A stretch of DNA of 64,000 bases from Paroedura picta. Lineage: Eukaryota; Chordata; Lepidosauria; Squamata; Gekkonidae. Below, one piece after another: positions 43,117-62,035 of this stretch; the stretch's first letter is position 1; the number at the start of each line of letters is the position of its first letter. A model generated the notes under the pieces. That model searched no databases. It saw only the letters and a program-made list of their open reading frames with translations, and was not told the origin of the DNA. Where the stretch lies: assembly GCF_049243985.1 (NCBI RefSeq), contig NC_135369.1, positions 20,672,533 to 20,736,532 on the forward strand, given 5' to 3'. A program made the translations under genes and the position numbers.

Positions 43117-43268
43117 CATCATCATCATCATCATCTTCTTCTTCTTCTTCTTCTTCTTCTTCTCCCTCCCTCCCTCCCTCCCTCCCTCCCTCCCTCCTTC
43201 CTTCCTTCCTTCCTTCCTTCCTTCCTTCCTTCCTTCCTTCCTTCCTTCCTTCCTTCCTTCCTTCCTTC
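43117..43268. repeat. Compound microsatellite (TCA)n(TTC)n(CCCT)n(CTTC)n
   Basis: Four simple repeats in sequence over about 150 bases, abutting a LINE tail. Confidence 0.93.
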
Positions 43269-43830
43269 TAGTCCACCTAACTCAAGCTGGGTTACACAGT
43301 AATACCCTATAAAACCCCATAAAATCCCCAGTCCCTAAAACCACAATCACAACACGGCAGAAAAAGAGAACCCTCCAGCCCACAGTCATCCACCAAGGGG
43401 TCACATGATGGTCAAGCAGAGCCTGAGGGGGGCCCACTGATCTTAGACTTGGCCTCAACCGAAGACCTAGTGGAAGAGCTCAAATTTGCAGCCCCTGCAG
43501 AACTCTGACAGCTCTGTCAGGGCCCTCAGCTCTCACAGAAGCTCATTCCACCAGGTTGGGGCTAGGACTGAAAAGATCCTGGCCTGGGTCGAGGCCAGCC
43601 ATATCTCTCTGGAACCAGGGACCACTAACTGATTAGTACCCCACAGAGTGAAGAGCCCTGTGAGGGGCATAAGCAGGTGAGCGGTCCCTGAGATAGGCTG
43701 GTCCCAAGCCACAGATGGCCTTAAAGCTCAAAACCAAGAACTTGAACTTGATCCGGGCCATAACTGGTAACCAATGCAGCTGCCTCAGTTCAGGTTGAAT
43801 GTGGGTCCTCCAAAATTAACCTTCCTTGCT
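43269..43830 (-). repeat. LINE (CR1/L2 clade) 3' region
   Basis: ctcattccaccaggttgggg and ctggcctgggtcgaggccag, then gatggccttaaagctcaaaa and ggtaaccaatgcagctgcct. Antisense remains of a LINE end. Confidence 0.65.
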
Positions 43831-44190
43831 TCCTTGCTTCCTTGCTTCCTTCCTTTCTATTCTGTTTGTTTCTGTTGCCGTTTTTTTTGAGTCATTTGCT
43901 TCTTTTATGCCGTTTTTTTTCTTCCAATACCCAAACAATACGAAAATAGCATTTACGAATAAAAACACTTAATGGGACAAAATACTATAAGGAAACAGGT
44001 ATTGATGTGAAATTATCAACTCACAGGTTTTATTTGCATGGAGAAGAAAATGAAACACCAAATTTTGGGATGAGAAACATGAAAGAATCCCTCGTTTTAT
44101 GCAGAAATGCTTCTGAGATTCTCCACACTGGAGTTTCTCTGTACAGTTGAACCTTCTAAATTACTTGCGCTGGTTCTGCAATTACTCCCC
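43831..44190. other. AT-rich sequence, nothing supported
   Basis: No exon, RNA gene or named repeat apart from short (CTTG)n-like runs near 43826. Confidence 0.5.
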
Positions 44191-44191
44191 C

Positions 44192-44275
44192 ACCTTAGAG
44201 ACCAACAACAACAAAAATGGGGGTGTAAGCTTTCAAGAGTCAAAGCTCCCTTTATCAGAATTCAACTCTCAAAAG
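44192..44275 (-). repeat. Hammerhead-like retroelement end
   Basis: On the minus strand: CTGATAAAGGGAGCTTTGAC, then TCTTGAAAGCTTACACCCCC. The hairpin uses GGGAG/CTCTT instead of the GTGTGC-type pairs of other copies. Confidence 0.55.
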
Positions 44276-44865
44276 GTTAGACTCTGAAAGTCTTGATTTC
44301 CAAGGTGTTTCTTGGCTTGAATTGATTTGTTCTACTGCAGCCCAACAGGAGGGGGCCCTCTGAAAATATCCTGCCTCCTTTGTAAACTGAGCACTGTTCC
44401 TTTTTTATTTGGCTATTGTCTGTGGATTGCACTCCTCTTTAACGCCACTTTCCTCAGGGGCTCTCTCAAAGTAAATTTTAGGACAGACTTCTGTGCCATT
44501 TGCCAGCATCGTTCAGTTTCTTTGTCTCTTCCTTCTCTTGTGCGAAACATTGAAGGGTATCTGTAATACATTCCAAAGTATTTTGACAACTAGAAAGAAG
44601 ATTCTGCAAATTCGGCCGATATTCCCAACACTAACTGGGTGCATTTGTTGTTGGTGATTAGCAAGGTATTACCCGAAAGGTTATCTAATATTTGTGATTA
44701 ATGTAATTATTTCCTAACTCATACTGCCGATATATCTACAGTGCATGCATTGCAGGCTTTCCCCTTCACTGATAGCATCTCTCTTTGCCTCTTAATTGTG
44801 CTGGTACTTAGCGGAACATTCGATGGGCGTTTCCATATTCTCCCTCTGTGCTTTACCCGGAGACA

Positions 44866-44960
44866 CTGTGTCTCAGCGGCTCAGCATCTGGTTGACACGC
44901 AGAAAGCCCCAGGTTCAATCCCTGGTATCTCCAGTTTAAAAGGGATCAGGTAGTTCAGGA
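44866..44960 (+). repeat. tRNA-derived SINE fragment (second squamate family)
   Basis: ctcagcggctcagcatctgg, then ccccaggttcaatccctggt and ccagtttaaaagggatcagg. Confidence 0.6.
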
Positions 44961-45117
44961 TGCAATCAAAAGCCTTCCACCCATCTTTCGTTTTGATTCG
45001 CAACTAAGCTTTCTGTGCTGTGTTTGGCATTTAAAAGCAAAACAAATTTAAAAGCAAAAAAAGCAAAACCAGGAATCCTGGTTTCAATCATCAAAAAACG
45101 AGCAGGACTCTGATCTT

Positions 45118-45315
45118 GAGTTGCCAACCTCCAGGTGGTGCCTGATGATTCTGCAAATGCAATGGATCTCCAGGTTAGAGAGATCAGTTCCCTTGGAGAA
45201 AAAGGCTTTTTGAAAGGTGGGATCTACGGCCCTCCCCGCCCCAAACCCCAACCTTCCTAGGCTTTCCTTTCAATATCTTCAGGAATTTTCCAACCCAAAA
45301 TTGGCCACCCTATCC
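45118..45315. repeat. Unclassified repeat with inverted ends
   Basis: Starts gagttgccaacctccaggtg and ends aacccaaaattggccaccct; the ends are weak inverted repeats. Relative of 22000-22190. Confidence 0.5.
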
Positions 45316-46387
45316 TGATCTGTACTATGGATGTGCACACAATTCATCTTTTACAGACCAGAGAAGATCCGTGATCTTTGTCACGTACGCTTTGACCATG
45401 AGCCTGGCACAGAAGGCTGAGGCAGGCTGGTGGAGGTCCTTTCCTGATCCTTGGCTGAAACTCATTTCTGGCTGCTCCTCATCTTTTTTTGGCAAGAACT
45501 CACCACCTTTTAACTCAGGTGGAAAGGCAAAACAAAAAAACAAAACAAAAAAGCACTGCATCCAATTAATTATTAAGCTTTCTGTTGGGGTCAGCTTTAA
45601 TCTTTGCTTTTCATCTCTAACATTTTTGGTTAAATATTATGCAGTATTACGCAGTTCATGATCAATAACTAACTAATAATGAATTGGTTGCAAGAGGCCG
45701 CCCTCCTTATCTCCGGAATATGCCTAGTGGACCCTCTGGGCTGGGTAACGGTGACCTCCATGGATTTGTTTGGGGGGTTCCTCTTCGGAGGGAGAGAGAC
45801 AATGGGGGGGGGAGGTCGATGCTCCATTTAGTTTCTCAGTAACAGAGAACAGGAATAACTCTGAAGTCATTCTCATTCCAAAGTTCCTGGTCCCCCCCCC
45901 CATGAAAATGGGGCCTTCAGAATAATCCATTTTTTCCTTTGGAAATTTCGTACAAAACACTGGGTGTGCAGAGTTTGCCGAACAATGTAAATAATGGCAG
46001 GAGCAAACTGTATAAATCGCTCTGGGAAAAGTGTTCAGAAGAAACCCCTGGCATGCTTCCGGACAGGTTTAAGGGCCCAGTTTAGTTGGTTAAAGGGCAC
46101 AGAACAAAATAGGTGTTTAGTGGTGGCAGAAAACCGATTGGGGGCAGAAGTTTGCATCTTCCTCTGTGCAGAACCAAAGAATGGATGGGCAGTAGGCTCA
46201 GGATGAACTCAGTTCTGCTGCTTCAGGCCAGTACTGTGACCCACTTGAATCTGTATTTATTCCCGTGTGAGTTTTCATGAGTCGGAGCTTACTTCCTCAG
46301 ATACAATGACAGAAAGAAAATAATTTTCTGTGTTTTTATGCAGATAATTGCAGAAAGGGAGGAGGAAAGGGAGGAGGTTATTTAAGG
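45316..46387. other. Unique intergenic DNA, nothing supported
   Basis: No repeat family or exon recognised. Confidence 0.45.
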
Positions 46388-46456
46388 CAGGGGTAGTCAA
46401 CCTGTGGTCCTCCAGATGTTCAGAACATCTGGAGGACCACAGGTTGACTACCCCTG
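46388..46456. repeat. Short palindromic hAT MITE (69 bp)
   Basis: A perfect inverted repeat of the outer arms with the whole inner part missing. Flanks atttaagg and ctgtaaca do not match each other, although each has TA at the centre. Confidence 0.8.
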
Positions 46457-47629
46457 CTGTAACACATGACCTAGATATCATTTTTTTCTTTTAGGATCGC
46501 TAGTGAAATTCTGCAATAAATGGAACATGTATGTGCATTTCAGGATGCTAGAACCTCTGCCAGCCGTATCTGCTTGGGCCAAATTTTGCATTGCAACATT
46601 TTCTCTTTTAGTGATTTCTTAAGGCCTGGCACGGCTTTCTGCCGGAGCATGTCACTTGCAGTTGCTGTCACACTGCATCATGGTCTTGACTCTCAGAGCC
46701 TTGACTTCAGGATCTGGCCTCTAAAGAATGACAATTCTAGAATGGCAGATGAACCAAATGTTAACAAGGCACACCCAAAAGGCCTAAAATCAGGACCGTG
46801 ATAAACCAAGACCTAGACTGGGAAACAGGTAGTGATTTCCCACCTTCTCATTTTCCTTATTATTATGTTCCTCTTTCTTTGGGGTCCCCCATCCCCCGTC
46901 TAATCTAGTTGATTAGGCATAAAGGAGGTTCATGTCCCTGCAGTTTAAATCTGCATCCTGGGAATAAACCTGTTTTATGTCAGGGGGAGCAAAACACTGG
47001 GGGGGGGGGAGGAATCCTAAGAAACAAGAAATAAACTACAAGTAAAATGAGAATGTGGAAAAGACTCTTGTTGTAACAGAAGCAATTCTCAGAATCCATC
47101 AGTTCTTTTCTGACCCCAATGACAGTGTGACCCTTCCACAGGCCTCTAAAGTCCATTCCATACGTAGAATTATAATCCCTGCTGCTTTGTCCCAAAACTG
47201 GAGGGAGGGACAGCTCGTATTCTTGCTCCCCATGCGAGACACAAAGTCCTGGATCTCTTTGTTCTTTCTTCACAATGAGGAGGCTGTCCTTGCTTTCACC
47301 CAGAGAGACCGATCCGACATTTCCTCTGAAACGGCGCTGGTGCAGGGGGACAGGAGGGTTGGGGGGGGGAAGCTGAATTAAACCCTCCCCATGTCAATCA
47401 CTGCCTCTCTGGAACACAGCCACACTGGGTCCCATTGTGTTATTGACACAAAGACCCAAATAAATAAATAAGTAAATAAAAAGGGAGGGGGATCGAGCTC
47501 CACAATAGCCTTTATAGAAACTGAGGGAGGAAGTTGTGGAAGAATCTCTGTTGTTGTTTGACAAGGTTTCGTAGGGCTGCATCCATTTGCTCAATGGGTT
47601 GGGAGAAGGCGCCTCCTTATAGGTTGGGA
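46457..47629. other. Unique intergenic DNA, nothing supported
   Basis: AT-rich with short open frames; no family resemblance seen. Confidence 0.45.
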
Positions 47630-47730
47630 GAAGGCACATCCTAGGATGCTTTGGGCTGATCCTGCGTTGAGCAGGGGGTTGGACTAGATGGCCTGTATGG
47701 CCCCTTCCAACTCTATGATTCTATGAAAGT
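47630..47730 (+). repeat. CR1-type LINE 3' end
   Basis: gggggttggactagatggcc then ccaactctatgattctatga; very short copy. Confidence 0.75.
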
Positions 47731-47739
47731 GGAGGCCTT

Positions 47740-48390
47740 GACTAGACTTCCCCTGGCTCTTCCTCAGCCACTTTTTCTGTATCCCCAGCCGTTTTGGCTT
47801 CTCCTATCTGCTTCCCTCCCTTAAGATTCTCAGTCCCTTCAGTCAGCCTCTGTGCCAAGCAGAGGATTCCCTGGATGTTCACATTGGCCCAAATCCTCTG
47901 CTGGTCGCCTTCCTTGACCATGCTGCCTTCCCCAGGCTTTCAGTCCTGACCCAACCAGTCCTTCCCTGCCTAGTGCCTCCTCTCCCTTGCTGTCACCAGG
48001 CCTGCCTTCTTCGTGGGCCCTGAAGTCCTGCTGCTGTGCCACCTTCACCTGTAGCCCACCTGCCACTGCCTCATGCTTTCAGCTGCTGGCAGCCAGCGGC
48101 CTCTCCCTGCCTCCACCCCTGTAGCTCCTCCTGGCCTCTTCCTGCTGGCTCACGACTGGCATTTGAAGGCCAGCATGGCTGGTCCCGTTCCTGCCGCCCA
48201 TTGGCAGCAGCATGCCACTTCTGGCTGGGCGAGAGAGATATCTGGCGAGGCAGAGAGAAACACTCTGCCAACACCTGAGCCCTGCAGGACTGCCTGACTG
48301 GCCATGGTTTCTGAGTAGGATTGAGCCGATTTGCACTGTCCCATTCCCGCATTTGTTCCAGAATCAGTCTCTGCACCGTGTTCCCCTAAA
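47740..48390. other. Pyrimidine- and GC-rich unexplained block
   Basis: About 650 bases rich in CTG, CCT and CTTCC runs with open frames on both strands, set in AT-rich DNA. The sharp composition change suggests an insertion, but no ends or known family could be found. Confidence 0.35.
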
Positions 48391-50650
48391 CATATCATGC
48401 TAATGAATAAGAGTGATAAATTCTCAAATATTAGTGTTAAAAGCTATCATTCAAAGAATACTCCAAAACTGCAAAACAAAAAGCAGACAGATCGTCCTTT
48501 CATTAAGATCCTTGATGAATCTCTAAAATACTGAGAACAGAATTTTCAATGAGAATTGACAGACATTTCATATGTTATCGACTTCTTGTGTTTGCATGAT
48601 GTGCAAGATATTGGATTTCTTATATACTTGTTACATATTTTTATTCCTATTATAAAGAGTTTTGCATTTCTGGTTTCTCTTCAGATCGTATAAATCTTTT
48701 GCATTTTTGGTAGCAAAATATGGAGATTTTTCTCCAGTAGTAAACACGGGCCCAAGGATAAATTAGTTCAGTGTTCCTTCTATTCTATTGCTTAATTCCA
48801 CGTTGATTAGGAGAATGTCTAAAATTCATTCTGGATATGGAGTGTATGCAGTTTGATTCAGTTTTCCATGAATGGGGGGGAGGAGGGATCTGAAAATTGT
48901 GGCAGACTGAGCATGGACCTCATTCTGTAAAAACATGGAAATAAAAAGTAGAGCAATGGGCAATTCCTAATGTGTTGGTTCTACTGCAGCTACAAGACCA
49001 AGTCATTCAGAATTCCAAAATCAAGGGAGAAATAAGATTGGAAGCATTCCTTTTCTGCACCTATTACCAAATACCTGCCCACAGGAAGGAAAAAAGGAGG
49101 TCCATTCCCACCCCAATCCCATCTTTCTATTGGGAAATAAATCTCAGAAGCTCCCATAGGAGCCTGACTGGGTATTGTAGCCTCTGTTGAAGGGCATGTT
49201 ACCATCTGTAGGCGTGCAGCATGGCAGGCTGTCAAAGACACATGACTAATGTTTAAAAACCTCCATGCACTTTGGAGTCATAGGCTGAGGGCATCTACTC
49301 TGGATTGTCTCATTTGGATTCCCACAAAGATGAATTATTCAGTTACCCTGGTGCCTTATGACGAAAATCGGTTTGTCCTCCTCTTTATCAGAATACTAAT
49401 TTCGGGTAGAACGCATCTTCAGGACCTGGGAATGGGTGGTATTCTAAACGGATGTGTTGTGGAAAAAAATCTCCAAGCCTTCAAGCAACGGCCAAGTTGC
49501 ATCGATTTGTTTACCAAGATGTTAAACATGCAGTTCTTTGGGCCCAGGGAAAATGCCAACAGTCAGCGTTGGAACCGTGTTGACATTTTGTCTGAATTCT
49601 CTGCGAATAAAGACAGGCCTGTTTGCAGAGAACGGTGCTGTTTGCTGAGCAGAACAATGAGAAATTGTATTTGTTCTTGGGGGCAGGAGGGATGGATAAA
49701 TCAGAGAAATGTACACTCTGTTTACCAGACCTTGCATACAGTGGGGAAAGATGAGTGTGAGAGAGAGAAAGGGAAAACGGATAGAAAGGAAACCAAGGTG
49801 GCAGCTCCCCGCTGAAGGATGAGCATTTCAATGGCTTTCAGAGCTTAGAACATCAACATTGGCCATCATCTAAGTCCTTCAAGATTTCCAAGGCTGATGA
49901 CATCACCCTGCAATCTTCTCCACGAGGCACGAGTATTGACATAGCCATCAACAATGCAGATGGCCAGAAGGTTGCTCTCTCAGTGAATCTAGACTTGCAG
50001 CGGTGGTAGAGGTGACCCCTCTTTTTGACCTATGCAGCAAGGATCACTTCCTACAAGACAGAGGAATGAAGAGCCACGGAGACCCATTCCTAGAACTGTT
50101 TTGGATCCTGAGATGAGATGTGACAGGTTTGGTATCGTCCGACATCGACGTTTGTCTTCCTGTCAAGGTTGCTAGAAGAGTTCATCCTCTATGTAGATAA
50201 GGTATGGCAATATACTCCTCATTTGTCAGGCTTTGACCCTACCTGTATTTGTCTTGTGGTATGTCATTAATATCAGACTGCTTTGTGGGTTCTAATAAGA
50301 GAATCCCCATTTGGAAGAGATACAGATTATCCAAGCCAAGTAAGGCCATGCAGAATTTATTCCAGGTTTTCCAAAGAACTTGGGAGAACTCAAGGAGTAG
50401 AATAATGGGATGGTAGTAGATAAGAAGGTATGATTAGGGGGGCAGATGGGTAGTACAAGCTGGGTACAGTACATTTTGCTGGAAAACCACATCAATGCCT
50501 ATTTGTTTTCTTGCATATCCCTGCCACCACCTCTCTCCACCCTTCTCCCCCAGCTTATAAGCTTCTTGGAGGCCAATGCCTGACTACTTTGGAGAAAACA
50601 TTCTGGATTTTATGGATTCCTCCTCTGAGCCAGTAGTGTTCTCATTATAA
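48391..50650. other. AT-rich unique intergenic DNA
   Basis: Contains a 188-codon open frame at 49249-49815 with no family resemblance. No other feature supported. A noncoding first exon of HAPLN2 could hide here. Confidence 0.4.
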
Positions 50651-52257
50651 AGGATAGATTCATGCTGGGCAGGTCTATCAGCATCTATTAGCCATGCAAG
50701 CTAAGAATGGCTCCTCCATGTTCAGAGGCAGTCTGCCTCAGAATAGCAGATAATGGGGGCAGACAACAGAAGCTGTGGCCTTCTTGCGGGCTCTGTGGAG
50801 CCCCAGAGCTCGCAGGGGCCACCCCCTGGCGCCACCTGGGCTTGCGGAGGGGGCCTGGCCCCCCACTCCCTCCCCGGGCCATCCAAATCCCTCCCCCGCG
50901 CCAGCTTACCTTCTGGCCCCGGTGTTCAGCGAGCACATGCTACGCCGGGGCAGCCCAGCGTGCATACACGGGGAACGGCGGGGCATCCAGGTCTGCCATA
51001 ACGGGATGGCCGCTGTACGCAGTAGCTGCCGCCGTGCATAAGAGGCCACAGAGACACTACCATGTATAGAAGCCCATAACTGGACTCTGAGCAGGTTGGT
51101 ACACACAGAAGGGGCTGACTATGGAGTCAGTAGGGCCTCTCAACAAACCTAGGAAGCCAGGCCCGGCCAGGTCTCCATCTTGCTTTGGCTTCATGAGATT
51201 TCTTGCTCTTTCCTAGAAAACCCAGGCCAGATTTCCATCTGGTTTGAGCTGGACCTTATCTTCCATTTCCTGCTTGCCCAACTGACTGAGCAAAATGTGC
51301 ACATTATCACAATCATCCCCCTCCTCCAGCCAAAGACCATTAGACTATCTACAGGAAAGGAATATCCCTTCCAAGTACTAACTGCAACTTCTTTTGTCTC
51401 TTTTTGTCCAGGGCAATTTCTGCCTAGCAGCATCTCTTATCCCCAAATGTCTCCCATTGGACTTCCAAAGTCCTTCCTGATTAAACAAGGCAGGGCCATT
51501 TAACAACGCATTACACCCAGCCCAGGTATTGTTCTCTTGATGAGATTACTCCACACCTCCCACTCTAGTGACCTCACAGTTCAAACTCACTTATCAGGTA
51601 CTCATAATATCAGATACCAGACATCAATCACGGACCTCCTAGTGGGCAGTCCCTGGGGCTGGCCCGGGAATTTCAAACATTATATCAAGCCTTGCGTACA
51701 GCCCAACTGTGTGTGTTTGTGTGTTGTGCTGATCCCTCCACACCCGGCATCCTGTCCACCTCTTGATGTCATCAATCTTGTTGTTTGGCTACTTGGATCC
51801 AAGAAAGGTGCAGTATCTTGAACTTGTAGAACTTAGTGTATGTATGCTTTTACTTGTGTGTGTGTTTTGAATGTACCCTGATATTTCACCAAATAAGTCC
51901 CCTGAGTGTAAGCTTAATTATCCTCTCATTTGAGAAGGGTTTCTTCCAGGGAACGGACCCCGTAAAAATTGGTAGTAAAGACTCTACATTACTTAGCCTC
52001 TTGCTATTCCCCAGCAATTTGGGTAACAACGGCAGGGCAAGCAGCTTGGCCGGGGGGGGGGGGTGCCATCCACACAATAGCCTTGCAGGGAGATTGATAT
52101 TGAGATTGAGCGTTCGTCTGTTTGGACGCTTGAACTGAGGCAGAAGTGAACTGAGAAACCCCGGGGGGGGGGGGAACAATTTATAACCAGTCATGAACAA
52201 TGGATCTTCACACTATTGGTGAGTTTCAATTTAATTTCTGTGAAAGAACCCTTGCCT

Positions 52258-52335
52258 AATTTTATGGTTGGGGGTCACCACAACACAAGGAACTGTATTA
52301 AAGGGTCACGGCATTAGGAAGGCTGAGAACCAGTG
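52258..52335 (+). repeat. hAT-like element, 3' end
   Basis: ttgggggtcaccacaacaca, then ctgtattaaagggtcacggc and ggctgagaaccagtg: a widespread amniote hAT terminus. Confidence 0.55.
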
Positions 52336-52745
52336 CTTCAGGCTTTGTTGTACAACCTGGAGGTTTTGAAAGTGAGAAACAAGGAAGGCCGGTGGAAGGG
52401 AAGCAGGAATTTCCAGGATCTATGCACTTTAGCATTGAGAGGAGCAAAGCATCTCTGCTCATCTCTTGGCTTGAAAACCCCATGAGGGTTTGCAATGAGC
52501 CAATGGCAACTTGACGGCACTGTATTATTATACCTTTATACAACATCGTCATATTTAACATGAATTTAACAAATGTAACATGTAAAACGTATGCTCAGGT
52601 GAAATATGGGCTAGAATTCTGGGGAAGGGTCAAGTATTTTGGCATGTCTGTGTGCATGTGTGCTTGGTAGGATTCTTGCAGATTGCCATGGCTTTAAAGA
52701 GATGCCCTTCTTATCCTAGGCCGGTCCGTCCTCTAGCATCAAAGC

Positions 52746-59726
<6,981 letters not shown>

Positions 59727-60445
59727 AGAGGAGGAGACAGAGGCTCAGAAGTGGCCTCCTAACTCAAGGGGACAACTAGGCCCGGATTTGCTCCTTGGGC
59801 CTCCCCCACAAAATGGGTCCTCTGTACATAATAGCTTTTTCCCAGGAAGGTGTTGGATGTCCATTGTTTAACAGGGATGGCTAGCAGTTCACCAGTGTCC
59901 CTTGCTAGCTCAGACTCTTCCTTTCTCTCTGCTGGGAAGCTAAAGAAGGAACTCGTGTTACAGGCATGTCTGAATCAGCCCAATTTCACAGCTGTTTCAC
60001 ATATTTCAGAAATGGCTCATTCAAGTTGCTCCTGATCTGACTTCTTGTCCCATTAATGCAACACTTTTGCCTTCTCAGGAGAAAAATTAGTACCTTCCCA
60101 GGCAGGTACTAACTTCACCGCCCTGCCCTCTGATGCTGCAAAGGAGCTCCTTGCACAAACTTTCCAAACTGCTTTCCAGGCTGTCGATTCTTCCGTCCTT
60201 CCTTCTACATAACTACCAGGTGGCTTTGGAGGTCTAAACCAGCTCTCTTATTATAGATTCTTCTCGCTGATCCTCCCCCAAGCATTTAATTTATTTACTT
60301 GATTTTCGCTGAAGCCTAAAGTGAATTATATAATGTAAAAACCTACTTTGGTGTCTCTTAAAAAGGATCACCCACTTACATTTCACCGGACAGATGAGCA
60401 AGAGCACAGGGAGAAAGCACATGTATGAGCATTGATGCTCCAGTG

Positions 60446-60581
60446 CAGGGGTAGTCAACCTGTGGTCCTCCAGATGTTCATGGACTACAATTCCCATGAG
60501 CCCCTGCCAGCATTTGCTGGCAGGGGCTCATGGGAATTGTAGTCCATGAACATCTGGAGGACCACAGGTTGGCTACCCCTG
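60446..60581. repeat. Palindromic hAT MITE, intact
   Basis: 136 bp, flanked by CTCCAGTG on both sides (60438-60445 and 60582-60589), possibly inside the HAPLN2 3'UTR. Confidence 0.92.
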
Positions 60582-60891
60582 CTCCAGTGAACTGGTTGGG
60601 GGAAGGGAGAGGGAACAGAATGTTGGCCATTATCATGGAAGAGCATTGCTGGAGAAGACATTAGTCAGGTTTAACTCCGTCCCATGTTCGCATCAAGCAG
60701 CGATGAAGACTGCGGAGACCTGGACCCCTTTAAGGTGGGCAGGATCAGGAATGAGAACTGGGGCCAGAGAAAAAAATGGCAAGGAATGCAAAGTCTGGGG
60801 TGGTTGTGGGAATGAAAGACAACTGGTGGGTTGTCTTTTCCAGTCACTTTGGAACAGTGTACATGTGCACATCCCCCTATCTGCGTGTGAA

Positions 60892-61008
60892 GTGGTGTTA
60901 ATCACAACTATGGTGACCCGGCACTGTTTTCAAGGTTAAGTGATTAAGCAAAGGTGGTTGGTATTGCCTTCCTCTGCAGACTCATCCTTCATGGTCTCCC
61001 ATCTGATT
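60892..61008 (-). repeat. 5S-derived SINE, body only
   Basis: atggtgacccggcactgttt, then aggtggttggtattgccttc and atggtctcccatctg. The site that carries hAT insertions in two other copies is uninterrupted here. Confidence 0.55.
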
Positions 61009-61084
61009 GGACTATACCACTCCATGTCCCCCTTCCTGTCTACAGACCACTTACTCTATGTGTACATGTCAAGTGCCAAAGATT

Positions 61085-61090
61085 AATAAA
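61085..61090 (+). other. Candidate HAPLN2 polyadenylation signal
   Basis: AATAAA about 1.36 kb after the stop codon. If used, the 3'UTR would contain the palindromic hAT element at 60446-60581. Weak: the hexamer alone is common in AT-rich DNA. Confidence 0.3.
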
Positions 61091-61205
61091 ATTCACTCAC
61101 TGATTGATTTTGTAAAATGTTAAACCAAACACCTTTCAATGGAGAACGGAAGTCATGTCCTCTGAATGGCAATTTATACTGTGAACTTTTATAAGTTTCT
61201 AAAGG

Positions 61206-61341
61206 CAGGGGTAGTCAAACTGCGGCCCTCCAGATGTCCATGGACTACCATTCCCAGGAGCCCCTGCCAGCATTCGCTGGCAGGGGCTCCTGGGAATGGT
61301 AGTCCATGGACATCTGGAGGGCCGCAGTTTGACTACCCCTG
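61206..61341. repeat. Palindromic hAT MITE, near intact
   Basis: 136 bp with perfect-looking arms. The flanks tctaaagg and ggctaagg agree only partly. Confidence 0.85.
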
Positions 61342-61756
61342 GGCTAAGGGCCTGAAATTGAGATGGATTGACTTGGTAAAGGAAGCCTCACCCTCCAGTT
61401 TGTAAGACCTGAGAAAGGCTGTCAAGGATGGGATGTGTTGGAGGTCATTCATTCATAGGACTGCCAAGGGTTGGAAGCATCTGAGTGGCACACAACATGC
61501 ATCTCTACAACCCAGCCCTAAGAATCTCACAGAGGAAAAACAAGGACAAGGTTCCTAACCACAAAACAAGAGTGGGTTGGGGATGGGTGATCAGTTAGCA
61601 GCCTGGATAGCAAAAAATGAAGCCTCCATGTGCCCAAGCAGTATATCTCAACACTGCCAGATGTTGGAGACACAGGAGGGCTACTGTTTCAGGTTCTATT
61701 TGGGGGCTTTCTGGATATATCTAATCTAACTGGTTTCTGCTGAGAAAAGGAAGAAG

Positions 61757-62035
61757 AAAAAGAAGAGTTGGTTCTTATATGCTGCTTTTCTCTACCCGAA
61801 GGAATCTCAAAGCGGATTACATTCGCCTTCCCTTTCCTCTCCCCACAACAGACACCCTGTGAGGTGGGTGAGGCTGAGAGAGCCCTGATATTACTGCTCG
61901 GCCAGAACAGCTTTATCAGTGCTGTGACTTACTCAAGGTCACCCAGCTGGCCGCATGTGGAAGAATATGGAATCATACCCGGCTTGCCAGATTAGAAGTC
62001 TAGGCTCCTAACCTTTACACCAAGCTGGCTCTAAG
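61757..62035 (-). repeat. tRNA-derived SINE (abundant family)
   Basis: Near full-length reversed copy. Confidence 0.85.
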
